15,431 nucleotides of DNA from Fimihabitans intestinipullorum. Lineage in GTDB: Bacteria; Bacillota_I; Bacilli_A; RF39; UBA660. The notes beneath the pieces are model-generated. The model was not told where the DNA came from and did not search any database. It saw only the letters and a list, made by a program, of their open reading frames with translations. How positions within the stretch are numbered: the first letter of the stretch is position 1; the number at the start of each line of letters is the position of its first letter. This document shows, one piece after another, positions 6,472 to 13,949 of this stretch. The position numbers were made by a program, and so were the translations under genes. Location of the stretch: assembly GCA_018714965.1 (NCBI GenBank), contig DVML01000036.1:1-15431 (forward strand), read 5' to 3'.

Positions 6472-7449
6472 ATGATCAAACGAATCTTATCACGTAAAGT
6501 AATCGTCGCTACATCTGCCCTATTTGCTTTATTTTTAGTCTATATGATTCCAAAAGAAGAAATAAAACAATTAGAAAATGTTCCTGAAAATATCGAATAC
6601 GTTGAAAGTCAAGTAGAAGAACAAACTGTATTTTTACTGAATCAAGATAACTTATTAGGAAGAACACAGGTAGTAGCAAGTGAAACAGCCGATCCATTAT
6701 CAAAAGTCAAAGAGGCCTTACTTACATTAATTCAAGAAGGACCGAATGAATCTCGCGTTCCGAATGGTTTCAAAGCAATTATACCGAGTGATACCAAAAT
6801 TAATAGTATCGACTTACAAGATGGAATACTAAAAGTTGACTTTTCCAAAGAACTTCTCGATGTAAATGAGGAGATGGAAGAAAAAGTAGTAGAAGCGATC
6901 GTCTATACTGCAACTAGTATCAAAGACGTAAAATCCGTCATCATCTTCGTCGATGGAGATGTTTTAACTAAACTTCCAAAAAGTGGCATCAATTTACCTA
7001 GTACGTTAGACCGATCATTCGGTATCAATAAAGAATACGATCTTACAAGTACTGATAGCATCAATCAAGTAACAGTTTATTATGTCGACGAATATAACGA
7101 CAACTATTACTATGTTCCTGTGACCAAATATTTAAATGACGATCGAGATAAAATCAAAATCATTATCGATGAATTGACAAGTGCTAATATGTATCAGACA
7201 AATCTGATGAGTTTTTTAAATAGCAATACAGAACTATTAGATATCCAACAGAGTGAAGATGTTCTATCATTAAACTTTAATTCCTATATTTTTAACGATG
7301 CAACGAAAAAAGATATTCTAGAAGAAGTGATCTATACGATTTGCCTTTCAGTTGGAGATAACTATAATGTCGAAGAAGTCGTGTTTCAAGTAGATACGGA
7401 AGAAGTATATAAAACAGTATTAAAAGATGTAGAAGAAAGCGAAAAGTAA
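6472..7449 (+). CDS. gerM: GerM-domain sporulation/germination protein with two GerM modules
   Basis: This 325-residue protein has an N-terminal membrane helix (about 9-26) and two GerM-type domains (about 50-175 and 195-318). The duplication shows in paired segments: LQDGILKVDF...EAIVYTATSIKDVKSVIIFVDGD and SEDVLSLNF...EEVIYTICLSVGDNYNVEEVVFQVD. GerM of B. subtilis is a mother-cell lipoprotein needed to assemble the SpoIIIA-SpoIIQ complex and for spore germination. Here no lipobox cysteine follows the helix, so the anchor is probably an uncleaved helix. The start ATG has AGAGGTGA 3 nt upstream. It lies two genes from spoIIIAH, its functional partner. Only 24 nt separate it from the gerE terminator, so it depends on read-through or on a promoter I could not identify. 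Confidence 0.85.
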   Translation: MIKRILSRKVIVATSALFALFLVYMIPKEEIKQLENVPENIEYVESQVEEQTVFLLNQDNLLGRTQVVASETADPLSKVKEALLTLIQEGPNESRVPNGFKAIIPSDTKINSIDLQDGILKVDFSKELLDVNEEMEEKVVEAIVYTATSIKDVKSVIIFVDGDVLTKLPKSGINLPSTLDRSFGINKEYDLTSTDSINQVTVYYVDEYNDNYYYVPVTKYLNDDRDKIKIIIDELTSANMYQTNLMSFLNSNTELLDIQQSEDVLSLNFNSYIFNDATKKDILEEVIYTICLSVGDNYNVEEVVFQVDTEEVYKTVLKDVEESEK

Positions 7450-7460
7450 GCTTTCTTTTT
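7433..7460 (+). terminator. Intrinsic terminator of gerM
   Basis: AAGAAAGC (7433-7440) and GCTTTCTT (7450-7457) form an 8-bp stem. The stop codon (7447-7449) lies in the 9-nt loop, and a T run follows to 7460. Confidence 0.65.
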
Positions 7461-7488
7461 ACATTTTAGAGAAAATGGATAAAAACTA

Positions 7489-7517
7489 TTGAATAAAATT
7501 TATTTTTGAGGTATAAT
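7489..7517 (+). promoter_or_regulatory. Sigma-A promoter of tRNA-Arg
   Basis: TTGAAT (7489-7494), a 17-nt spacer and a perfect TATAAT (7512-7517). Confidence 0.78.
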
Positions 7518-7522
7518 CATTA

Positions 7523-7539
7523 TGTTTCCAAAAGGAACA
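7523..7539 (+). other. 17-nt hairpin at the 5' end of the tRNA-Arg precursor
   Basis: TGTTTCC (7523-7529), AAAA and GGAACA (7534-7539) pair as a 6-bp stem with one bulged T. Like the element before tRNA-Cys, it is 17 nt long, begins TGTT, ends AACA and starts 6 nt after the -10. Only 3 nt separate it from the mature tRNA. Confidence 0.5.
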
Positions 7540-7542
7540 CGT

Positions 7543-7619
<77 letters not shown>

Positions 7620-7631
7620 CTTATGAAATAT

Positions 7632-7657
7632 ACTAGATAGTAATATCTAGTTTTTTT
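7632..7657 (+). terminator. Intrinsic terminator of tRNA-Arg
   Basis: ACTAGATA (7632-7639) and TATCTAGT (7644-7651) form a perfect 8-bp stem with loop GTAA, followed by a run of T to 7657. Confidence 0.9.
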
Positions 7658-7668
7658 ATACTTCTATC

Positions 7669-7697
7669 TTGCATACATTAACGAACTAAGATAAAAT
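7669..7697 (+). promoter_or_regulatory. Sigma-A promoter of the FemX-like gene
   Basis: TTGCAT (7669-7674), a 17-nt spacer and TAAAAT (7692-7697), 32 nt upstream of the ATG. Confidence 0.65.
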
Positions 7698-7729
7698 AAA
7701 TTTGGGTACATAAGAAAGGATACGATGAC

Positions 7730-8971
7730 ATGAAATTTACAGAACTATCAAAAGAAGAATTTCGAGCATTCTTAAAAACACAACCACTGAATGACTTTGT
7801 ACAAGCTCCCGAGATGGAAGCAATCGGAAAACAACACAATTGGAAAAGTTATTATGTCGGTGTTAAAGTTGATGATAATATCGTGGCGGCTAGCAGAATC
7901 ATGGCACGAAAAAGTCACTTTGGAAAGCAAAATTTCTACGCACCACGAGGACTTATACTAGATTATCATAACAAAGAACTTCTCGCCTTCTTTACGAAAG
8001 AATTAAAAAAATTCATCAAGCAAAAACACGGATACATTCTTACGATTGATCCAGCTCTCATCTATCAAGAACGAGATATCGATGGAAATATCGTCGAAGG
8101 TGGGATCAATAATAAAGATGTCGTAGATACATTAATTTCTCTCGGATACCATCATCTAGGATTTCCAGTAAAAATGGATGTATCATCTCAAGTAAGATTT
8201 ACTTTTGTGTTGGATCTTAAAGATGAAACTGAGGAAAGTATTTTTGCTAATATGAAACCAAATACGCGAAACTTAATTCGTAAAACAATGAAAGATGGAA
8301 TCGAAATACGAGAATTAGAATACGATGAACTCGAGCGATTCAAAAAAATCACCGAAGCAACCGGAGAGCGTAGAAATTTTTCTGATCGTACTTTGGCCTA
8401 CTATCAAAAAATGTATCAATTATTTCATCCGAACGACGAAGTACACTTCTTACTAGCAACATTAAATTTAGAAAAACTTACATTGCAATTGGAAGAACAA
8501 AAAAAGGAAGAGCAAGAAAAACTAAATCTTCTAATAGAACAAAATAGCGATAGCAAGAAGGCAAAAACACAACGAAGAGAATCAGAACAACTCATTCAAA
8601 ATTTAGAAAACAAGATCAAAACGTATAAAAAAATGATGGAAGAAGACGGAAACGTTATCGATCTTTCTGCTGCTATGTTTATGACATATGGAAATGAAGT
8701 CGTCTATCTGTTTAGCGGGAACGTTGCAAAATACATGAAGTTTAATGCTCAATACCTCATTCAATGGCACATGATACAGTACGGATTAAAACACAAATTC
8801 CCAAGATATAACTTTTATGGAATCTCTGGAATCTTCGATCGCAAAGATCCTGATTATGGTGTATACGAATTTAAACGTGGATTCAATGGACATGTAGAAG
8901 AATACATTGGGGAATTTGAATTACCTATTTCTAATTATTACTATATTCAAAAAAAATTACGTAGAAAATAA
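7730..8971 (+). CDS. FemX/MurM-type aminoacyltransferase for peptidoglycan cross-bridges
   Basis: This 413-residue protein belongs to the FemABX family, which transfers amino acids from aminoacyl-tRNA to the lysine side chain of the lipid-linked peptidoglycan precursor, building interpeptide bridges on the inner membrane face. Visible marks are the opening FVQAPEMEAIGKQHNW, NFYAPRGLILDY (69-80), NTRNLIRKTMKDGIEIRE (178-195), and the C-terminal block YNFYGISGIFDRKDPDYGVYEFKRGFNG. Residues 246-306 are charged and heptad-like, matching the antiparallel helical arm of this family. The length is usual. The gene points to bridges on a diamino acid such as L-Lys; which amino acid is added cannot be read from the sequence. 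AGAAAGGA lies 9 nt upstream of the ATG. It has its own promoter and ends in a terminator shared with ldh. Confidence 0.9.
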   Translation: MKFTELSKEEFRAFLKTQPLNDFVQAPEMEAIGKQHNWKSYYVGVKVDDNIVAASRIMARKSHFGKQNFYAPRGLILDYHNKELLAFFTKELKKFIKQKHGYILTIDPALIYQERDIDGNIVEGGINNKDVVDTLISLGYHHLGFPVKMDVSSQVRFTFVLDLKDETEESIFANMKPNTRNLIRKTMKDGIEIRELEYDELERFKKITEATGERRNFSDRTLAYYQKMYQLFHPNDEVHFLLATLNLEKLTLQLEEQKKEEQEKLNLLIEQNSDSKKAKTQRRESEQLIQNLENKIKTYKKMMEEDGNVIDLSAAMFMTYGNEVVYLFSGNVAKYMKFNAQYLIQWHMIQYGLKHKFPRYNFYGISGIFDRKDPDYGVYEFKRGFNGHVEEYIGEFELPISNYYYIQKKLRRK

Positions 8972-8984
8972 AATAGGAGCCAAC

Positions 8985-9016
8985 AAAAAAATTAGAGATC
9001 ATTCTCTAATTTTTTT
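8985..9016. terminator. Bidirectional terminator between the FemX-like gene and ldh
   Basis: Perfect 14-bp arms (A-run plus TTAGAGA at 8985-8998; TCTCTAA plus T-run at 9003-9016) enclose TCAT. It gives a T tract on both strands for these convergent genes. The ldh stop codon (9006-9008) and its last codons lie within the stem. Confidence 0.9.
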
Positions 9017-9920
9017 CTGCGCTTTCGATCGCGTTTTTCACAACTTGAATCGAGTGTTGTAATTTTTCAGACTCTTTTTGCGTCAAAGATACCCATATTT
9101 TCTCTCTTACGCCATGTCGATTGATTACTGTTGGTGTACTAATATAGACATCGTGATCTTTATCGTAACTAGATACTGTCATAATACTATTTTGATTATC
9201 TAAAATCGCATTCGTGATACGAACCAAACACATTCCAATTCCGTAAGATGTATCTCCTTTTCTCTTTTGAATTTCATATGCTGAATCACGTACACCTTGA
9301 TAGATTTCTTCTAGTTCTTCCTCGCTTAAAAATTCACGAATATTTTGTAACCCTACAGATGCATTACTCCAAGGTACAAACTCACTATCACCGTGTTCTC
9401 CCATGACGTAAGCATGGATATTCTTAGGGCTCACTTCTAACTTTTTCCCTATCAAATAACGCAAGCGTGAAGTATCCAGTGTCGTTCCTGATCCTAATAC
9501 TCTATGTGCTGGAAGTCCTGAATATTTCCATGTAAAATAAGTTACAACATCGAGTGGATTCGTTGCAATCAAGAAAATTCCATCAAACCCAGTCTTCATA
9601 ATTTCAGGAATCATAGACGCAAATAAATCGTGATTCTTTTTTAATAGATCCATTCTCGTCTCCCCTACTTTTTGTGGAATACCAGCCGTGATCACGACGA
9701 TGTCTGCATCTTTACAATCCGCGTACGTTCCTGCTTTGATGCTCATTTCATGTGGTGCAAAAGAAAGTCCATGGTTTAAATCCATCACTTCTCCAACGAC
9801 TTTGTCTTCTTTGATATCGACTAATACGAACTCCATCACCGAAGTTGTTTGATTTAATAATGCATAGGCATAACTCATTCCAACAGAGCCACATCCTATT
9901 AAAACTACTTTATTTTTCAT
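9006..9920 (-). CDS. ldh: L-lactate dehydrogenase (NAD-dependent)
   Basis: This 304-residue enzyme interconverts pyruvate and L-lactate with NADH in the cytosol, regenerating NAD during fermentation. The Rossmann motif GCGSVG is at 9-14. Gln83 in QKVGETR marks lactate rather than malate specificity. TNPLDVVTY (120-128), GSGTTLDTSRLR (143-154) with Asp149 and Arg152, and the catalytic His176 in GEHGDSE are all present. It is slightly shorter than typical LDH (about 315) at both ends but complete. AGGAGGA lies 7 nt upstream of the ATG. It follows miaB on the same strand, behind a terminator, and has a possible promoter of its own, so it is probably transcribed separately. Confidence 0.95.
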   Translation of the reverse strand: MKNKVVLIGCGSVGMSYAYALLNQTTSVMEFVLVDIKEDKVVGEVMDLNHGLSFAPHEMSIKAGTYADCKDADIVVITAGIPQKVGETRMDLLKKNHDLFASMIPEIMKTGFDGIFLIATNPLDVVTYFTWKYSGLPAHRVLGSGTTLDTSRLRYLIGKKLEVSPKNIHAYVMGEHGDSEFVPWSNASVGLQNIREFLSEEELEEIYQGVRDSAYEIQKRKGDTSYGIGMCLVRITNAILDNQNSIMTVSSYDKDHDVYISTPTVINRHGVREKIWVSLTQKESEKLQHSIQVVKNAIESAEKN

Positions 9921-9940
9921 AACTCGTTCCTCCTATTTTT

Positions 9941-9969
9941 AGTATAACAAGAAATCTTGAAACATACAA
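9941..9969 (-). promoter_or_regulatory. Possible sigma-A promoter of ldh
   Basis: On the minus strand TTGTAT (9969-9964), a 17-nt spacer and TATACT (9946-9941). The -35 is weak and overlaps the T tract of the miaB terminator. Confidence 0.5.
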
Positions 9970-9996
9970 AAAAAGTTGTAAATTACTTTACAACTT
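9968..9996 (-). terminator. Intrinsic terminator of miaB
   Basis: AAGTTGTAAA (9973-9982) and TTTACAACTT (9987-9996) form a perfect 10-bp stem with a T run on the minus strand (9974-9968). The miaB stop codon (9985-9983) lies mostly in the 4-nt loop. Confidence 0.85.
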
Positions 9997-11404
9997 CTCC
10001 ATCCATACTCCATGTTTTTACATCTGTAATTTTTACATTTTGAATCGTACCGATATCTTTTGGATCTCCTTTGACATTGACTAATTTCATCGTGTCAGTA
10101 TATCCCATCAACATATCGTGATTATTTTCACTATGACCTTCTAATAAAACAGGCACAACTTTTCCAAGATAATGATCATTCGCTATTTTAGAGTAACGAT
10201 TAACAACCTCATTTAAACGATGTAATCGTTCGTTCTTTACTTCCAAACTAACATCGTCCTGCATTCTGCAAGCTGGCGTTCCAACACGTGGAGAAAAGAT
10301 AAACGTAAATGCTGAATCATATTTACATTCCTCGTATACATCTAGTGTATCTTGAAAATCCTCTTCTGTCTCACCTGGGAAACCAACAATGATATCTGTT
10401 GTAATCGAAGAATATGGCATTGCCTTTTTCAATTTATGATAAAGCTCTAAATAAGATTCTTTCGTATAACGTCTTCCCATTAATTTTAAAATACGGTTAC
10501 TTCCGCTTTGTAGAGGAAGATGAATATATGGCATGATATTATCGTATTTTGAAATCACATCAATCATACCATCAGTAAAATCCCATGGATGGCTCGTTAC
10601 AAATCGAACACGTGCAATACCTGTTTTCGCAACATCTTCTAACAATTGTTCCATTCCATAATCCATTTCCAAGTCTTTTCCATACGCATTTACATTTTGT
10701 CCAAGTAACGTTACTTCCTGATATCCATCTTTTACAAGTTCTTTTACTTCACTTAAAATGTACTCAGGCTTTCTACTTCTCTGCTTTCCTCTCGTATAAG
10801 GAACGATACAGTAAGTACAGAACTTATCACATCCGTACATGATATTAACCCATGCCTTATATTTATTATCACGTTTGACAGGGACATTTTCGATGATGTC
10901 TCCTTCCATCGATAATACGTCTACTTCTGTCTTTGGATTTTGGAAAGCATGTTCTAGAATCGTCGGAAGTTTATGAATATTATGCGTTCCAAAGACAAGA
11001 TCTAGAAAACGATATTTCTTTAAGATTTCATCTACAACGACTTCCTCTTGTGCCATACATCCACAGATACCTGCTACTAAGTCTGGTTTTTCTTCTTTCA
11101 AATGTTTAATTCTTCCGATCATTCCAAATACTTTGTTATGAGCATTTTCACGAATCGCGCAAGTATTTAAAAGAATTAAATCAGCATCTTCCATGCGATC
11201 AGTCTCTTCGTAAGACATATCTTCTAAAATTGCTTTGATGTTCTCCGTATCATGTTCGTTCATTTGACATCCATACGTCTTAATAAAATATTTTTTCCCT
11301 TGTCCAAAATGTTGTAAATGCTTTTCTACGATATATTCGTTCGTCTTTACTAACACTTCTTGTTTCGTGCGCTTTTGCGCTTCTTTTAAATTTGGTAATT
11401 TCAT
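9983..11404 (-). CDS. miaB: MiaB, tRNA-2-methylthio-N6-dimethylallyladenosine synthase
   Basis: MiaB is a radical-SAM methylthiotransferase that converts i6A37 to ms2i6A37 in tRNAs reading UNN codons. From ATG 11404 (473 residues), the N-terminal domain carries the auxiliary-cluster cysteines Cys46 (YGCQMNEHD), Cys82 (NTCAIREN) and Cys116 (GCMAQ). The radical-SAM motif is Cys192, Cys196 and Cys199 (GCDKFCTYC). ARVRFVTSHPWDF and the C-terminal TRAM region (about 405-470) follow. NTCAIREN and TSHPWDF favour MiaB over RimO or MtaB. I prefer ATG 11404, with GGTGAT just upstream; ATG 11416 would add four residues but lacks a site. The gene starts 21 nt after the helical-repeat protein, so the two are probably cotranscribed. 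tRNA-Cys in this window reads UGY codons, so it is an expected substrate. Confidence 0.95.
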   Translation of the reverse strand: MKLPNLKEAQKRTKQEVLVKTNEYIVEKHLQHFGQGKKYFIKTYGCQMNEHDTENIKAILEDMSYEETDRMEDADLILLNTCAIRENAHNKVFGMIGRIKHLKEEKPDLVAGICGCMAQEEVVVDEILKKYRFLDLVFGTHNIHKLPTILEHAFQNPKTEVDVLSMEGDIIENVPVKRDNKYKAWVNIMYGCDKFCTYCIVPYTRGKQRSRKPEYILSEVKELVKDGYQEVTLLGQNVNAYGKDLEMDYGMEQLLEDVAKTGIARVRFVTSHPWDFTDGMIDVISKYDNIMPYIHLPLQSGSNRILKLMGRRYTKESYLELYHKLKKAMPYSSITTDIIVGFPGETEEDFQDTLDVYEECKYDSAFTFIFSPRVGTPACRMQDDVSLEVKNERLHRLNEVVNRYSKIANDHYLGKVVPVLLEGHSENNHDMLMGYTDTMKLVNVKGDPKDIGTIQNVKITDVKTWSMDGEVVK

Positions 11405-11425
11405 GTTATCACCCATTTTCTACTT

Positions 11426-12184
11426 CTATTTTCTCTTCCAAAAAGGAAATAATTTTTGTCTTGACGGTTTTGCAGGTTGTTCCGCTTTCTTTGAAGAAAG
11501 TATCTCCGATGAAATTCTCTCTACCGTTTGCCATCTTTCATCTGTTTCTTCATTATGCTCCACCCAATTTTTTAAAAAATTTATATTCTTGTTGAAATCG
11601 TGTTCTAGTTCTTCTAATTTTCGATCGAACCTTGGAGAGACAAATTCTACTAATTCTTTCCATTGTCTTAAAACTCGAACACGTCCCGTCGCTAATACAA
11701 CTTGTTCAAACTTCTCTATGTGGGCACCTGGAACATTGCTAACAAAACATGCCATCGCACTATAATTTTCACTTTGCAACATAATATTTTCTATCTTACT
11801 GATATCAGCATCTAAAATATTTTTATAAAAAATCGTTGCCATGTATAATTCATCGCTAGGAATGCCTTCTCTTTTTTCTTGTTTTTCTAAAAGAATTGCA
11901 ATCATCGCATCCTCTAAATCATTCCAATCCATATTTGGGACCGTTGCAAGTCTTACGATAAAATCGATATCTTTTCTGTCAATCGCAATTCTTTTGATTT
12001 TTTCTAAATTGCTTCCTTTTACAACAGAAGCAAGTGCAATCATATCTTCTTTGTTATTTCGTTCAACTATGATACTAGAAATCTCTCCGACGATATCATT
12101 CATTTGATTTTTTTCATCTGAAATAAATTCGATTAAAACATCACTACGTTGTACTCTCAAATAATTTTTTAATCCCTGTCTCAT
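11426..12184 (-). CDS. Helical-repeat protein of unknown function upstream of miaB
   Basis: I do not recognise a family. The 252-residue product has no signal peptide or membrane helix and looks entirely alpha-helical. Aligning it to itself shows a degenerate repeat starting near residues 48 (MIALASVVKGSNLEKIKRI), 76 (IVRLATVPNMDWNDLEDAM), 115 (MATIFYKNILDADISKIEN), 143 (AMACFVSNVPGAHIEKFEQ) and 171 (VLRQWKELVEFVSPRFDRK). The spacing is 28 residues, except for an 11-residue insertion in the second unit. This suggests a HEAT- or TPR-like solenoid that binds a partner. Residues 183-230 are charged helix, and the protein ends in a basic tail (KLFPFWKRK). AGGAGG lies 6 nt upstream of the ATG. It sits between an RNase J homologue and miaB, 42 nt and 21 nt away, which hints at a role in RNA or translation, but that is position only. 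Confidence 0.8.
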   Translation of the reverse strand: MRQGLKNYLRVQRSDVLIEFISDEKNQMNDIVGEISSIIVERNNKEDMIALASVVKGSNLEKIKRIAIDRKDIDFIVRLATVPNMDWNDLEDAMIAILLEKQEKREGIPSDELYMATIFYKNILDADISKIENIMLQSENYSAMACFVSNVPGAHIEKFEQVVLATGRVRVLRQWKELVEFVSPRFDRKLEELEHDFNKNINFLKNWVEHNEETDERWQTVERISSEILSSKKAEQPAKPSRQKLFPFWKRK

Positions 12185-12201
12185 TATTTTCCTCCTGTTT
12201 C

Positions 12202-12228
12202 AAGAAAAGAAACACGCAAAGTGTCTCT
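12202..12228 (-). terminator. Weak terminator or attenuating hairpin after the RNase J-like gene
   Basis: On the minus strand AGAGACAC and GTGTTTCT form an 8-bp stem (one G-U pair) with a 5-nt loop, followed by TTTCTTG. The T tract is interrupted, and no clear promoter fits in the 42 nt before the next gene, so partial read-through is likely. Confidence 0.5.
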
Positions 12229-13873
12229 ATACTTCTTGAATCACAATAAGTATCATCGGCTTACATTCTGTTGCCTGGTATAGATATTTTCCAAGCTTAT
12301 CACGTACTCCATTTTTAATCTTATTGAAATCGACATAATTTGGTTTGATGTTTTCTTCTATCACAGCGAGTGAAATTTTCTCAGCTTCCTTGATTAAATC
12401 AATATTATCTTTTACGTATACAAATCCTCTTGTTAAAATTTCTGGTCCTGCTAAAATCTTTTTATTAGCTTTATCCAATGTCGCACATACTAAGACAATT
12501 CCATTATCACTTAGTAACTCACGATCTTTTAATACAAGGTCACCAATATCTCCAGCTGTCTTTCCGTCGACTAAAATATCGTCTACTTTTACCTTTTCGT
12601 TCGTATCGATATATTCTCCATTTTCAAATGTTACCACTTGTCCATTTAATTTTAATAATACATTTTCTTCTTTCATCCCAATCGCATAAGCGACTTTCGC
12701 ATTTTCTACCTGATCCCTGTAATCTCCAATGACTGGCATATAGTATTTTGGATTGATCAAATCGATCATCATCATCAAATCCTCACTAGAAGCATGATGA
12801 TCCAAATATTTTTTTGTTGGTAAAATTACTAAATCCGCACCAATCTGAGCGATTCTATCAAAAATACGTGTTGCGCTTTTCTCAAGCCCTTCATAAACTG
12901 GTGAAGCAAATACAACTGTATCTGTATCTTTGATCTTTACAAATTTGTCGTATCCTTTTACAATACGATCCATATTAGAAAATTGTTTTTCTCTTTCATC
13001 TGAAATTAGTACGAATATATTTTCGTCGTTCACTTGACGAATCGATTTGATTCTATTCTTGTCAAACTTCACATACTTCATATCGATCGCTTTCATAATC
13101 GTATTTTCTAGTCTCTTTCCTACGATCACTACATTGCGATCCGTCTTCATTAAGACATTCAACACTTCTTGAATACGATACAAGTTAGATGAAAAAATAC
13201 TACATAAAATACGTCCGTCTTTCTTATTGATCGTCTCACTTAAAATTGGTGTAATTCGATGATTTGGAGATGTATATCCCTTTCTCGGTGCGTAGAGAGA
13301 TTCACTCATCAAGCAAAGAACTCCTTGCTTTCCTACGTATGCTAATTTCCCAATATCCGTTTTATATGGCCCAATCATCGTTGGATCAAATACAAAGTTT
13401 CCCGTATATACAATCGCACCATCCGGTGTATTTAATACATATCCAACCGCATCTGGAACTGAGTGTGTTACACTAATTGGAAAGACGCTATTCTTTCCAA
13501 ATTTAATCTTGCGATGTGGTTTTAACTCAACTAATTGATCTAATTTTAGCCCGTCTTCTAATAATTGTGGTTTTAACATTTCTAATGTAAATGGAGTTCC
13601 ATATACTTTTACTTGTTTTAACTCCGATAACATATCAGGAATCGCACCCATTTGTTCATCGTGTCCATGGGTTAGAAAAATCCCTTGAATTCTTTTCTCG
13701 TTTTCTTTTAAATAATCGTAATTAGGTAAAATGTAATCGACTCCTAACATGAAGTCATCCGCATATTTTAATCCCGCATCAAATACAAATATATCTTGGT
13801 CTACTTCGACCACATACATATTCTTTCCAATTTCGTTTAGTCCACCTAAACTGAATATTTTTATTTTACTCAT
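12227..13873 (-). CDS. RNase J-family protein with degenerate active site (J2-like)
   Basis: Over 548 residues this follows RNase J from end to end: beta-lactamase fold, beta-CASP insert (about 205-345) and C-terminal domain with DRELLSDNGIV and GPEILTRGFVYV. RNase J is normally a metal-dependent 5'-3' exonuclease and endonuclease in mRNA decay and rRNA maturation. Here the catalytic set is broken. The usual HGHEDH is HGHDEQ (69-74), the TGDF aspartate is Asn159, and the His of PVHGEYR is Ile382. His69, His71, His137 and His360 remain. It is probably inactive and may be a scaffold partner of an active RNase J, as proposed for RNase J2 in some Firmicutes. ATG 13873 has AAAGGAG 5 nt upstream; ATG 13894 would add seven residues. 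The reading frame is intact, so this is a conserved pseudoenzyme rather than a decayed gene. Confidence 0.9.
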   Translation of the reverse strand: MSKIKIFSLGGLNEIGKNMYVVEVDQDIFVFDAGLKYADDFMLGVDYILPNYDYLKENEKRIQGIFLTHGHDEQMGAIPDMLSELKQVKVYGTPFTLEMLKPQLLEDGLKLDQLVELKPHRKIKFGKNSVFPISVTHSVPDAVGYVLNTPDGAIVYTGNFVFDPTMIGPYKTDIGKLAYVGKQGVLCLMSESLYAPRKGYTSPNHRITPILSETINKKDGRILCSIFSSNLYRIQEVLNVLMKTDRNVVIVGKRLENTIMKAIDMKYVKFDKNRIKSIRQVNDENIFVLISDEREKQFSNMDRIVKGYDKFVKIKDTDTVVFASPVYEGLEKSATRIFDRIAQIGADLVILPTKKYLDHHASSEDLMMMIDLINPKYYMPVIGDYRDQVENAKVAYAIGMKEENVLLKLNGQVVTFENGEYIDTNEKVKVDDILVDGKTAGDIGDLVLKDRELLSDNGIVLVCATLDKANKKILAGPEILTRGFVYVKDNIDLIKEAEKISLAVIEENIKPNYVDFNKIKNGVRDKLGKYLYQATECKPMILIVIQEV

Positions 13874-13902
13874 GTTTTCTCCTTTCTTTTTCATTTGTAT
13901 AT

Positions 13903-13944
13903 AAAAAGACTTCTACATTATATCAAAAAATAACGAAGAAGTCT
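13903..13944 (-). terminator. Long-loop inverted repeat around the RNase J-like promoter, possible terminator
   Basis: AGACTTCT (13907-13914) and AGAAGTCT (13937-13944) are perfect 8-bp inverted arms 22 nt apart. On the minus strand the second arm is followed by TTTT. Read-through RNA from the upstream small-protein gene could fold and terminate here, although the loop is long. Confidence 0.4.
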
Positions 13945-13945
13945 A
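13917..13945 (-). promoter_or_regulatory. Probable sigma-A promoter of the RNase J-like gene
   Basis: On the minus strand TAGACT (13945-13940, 4 of 6 matches), a 17-nt spacer and a perfect TATAAT (13922-13917), 43 nt upstream of the ATG. The -35 coincides with one arm of an inverted repeat and the -10 lies in its loop. Confidence 0.55.
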
Positions 13946-13949
13946 ATTT

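Noticed and set aside
11367..11765. Plus-strand open frame of 132 codons opposite the miaB/helical-repeat junction
   Set aside because: It has a low-complexity Ser/Phe/Cys-rich translation and no ribosome-binding site, and it is fully antisense to two well-supported genes.
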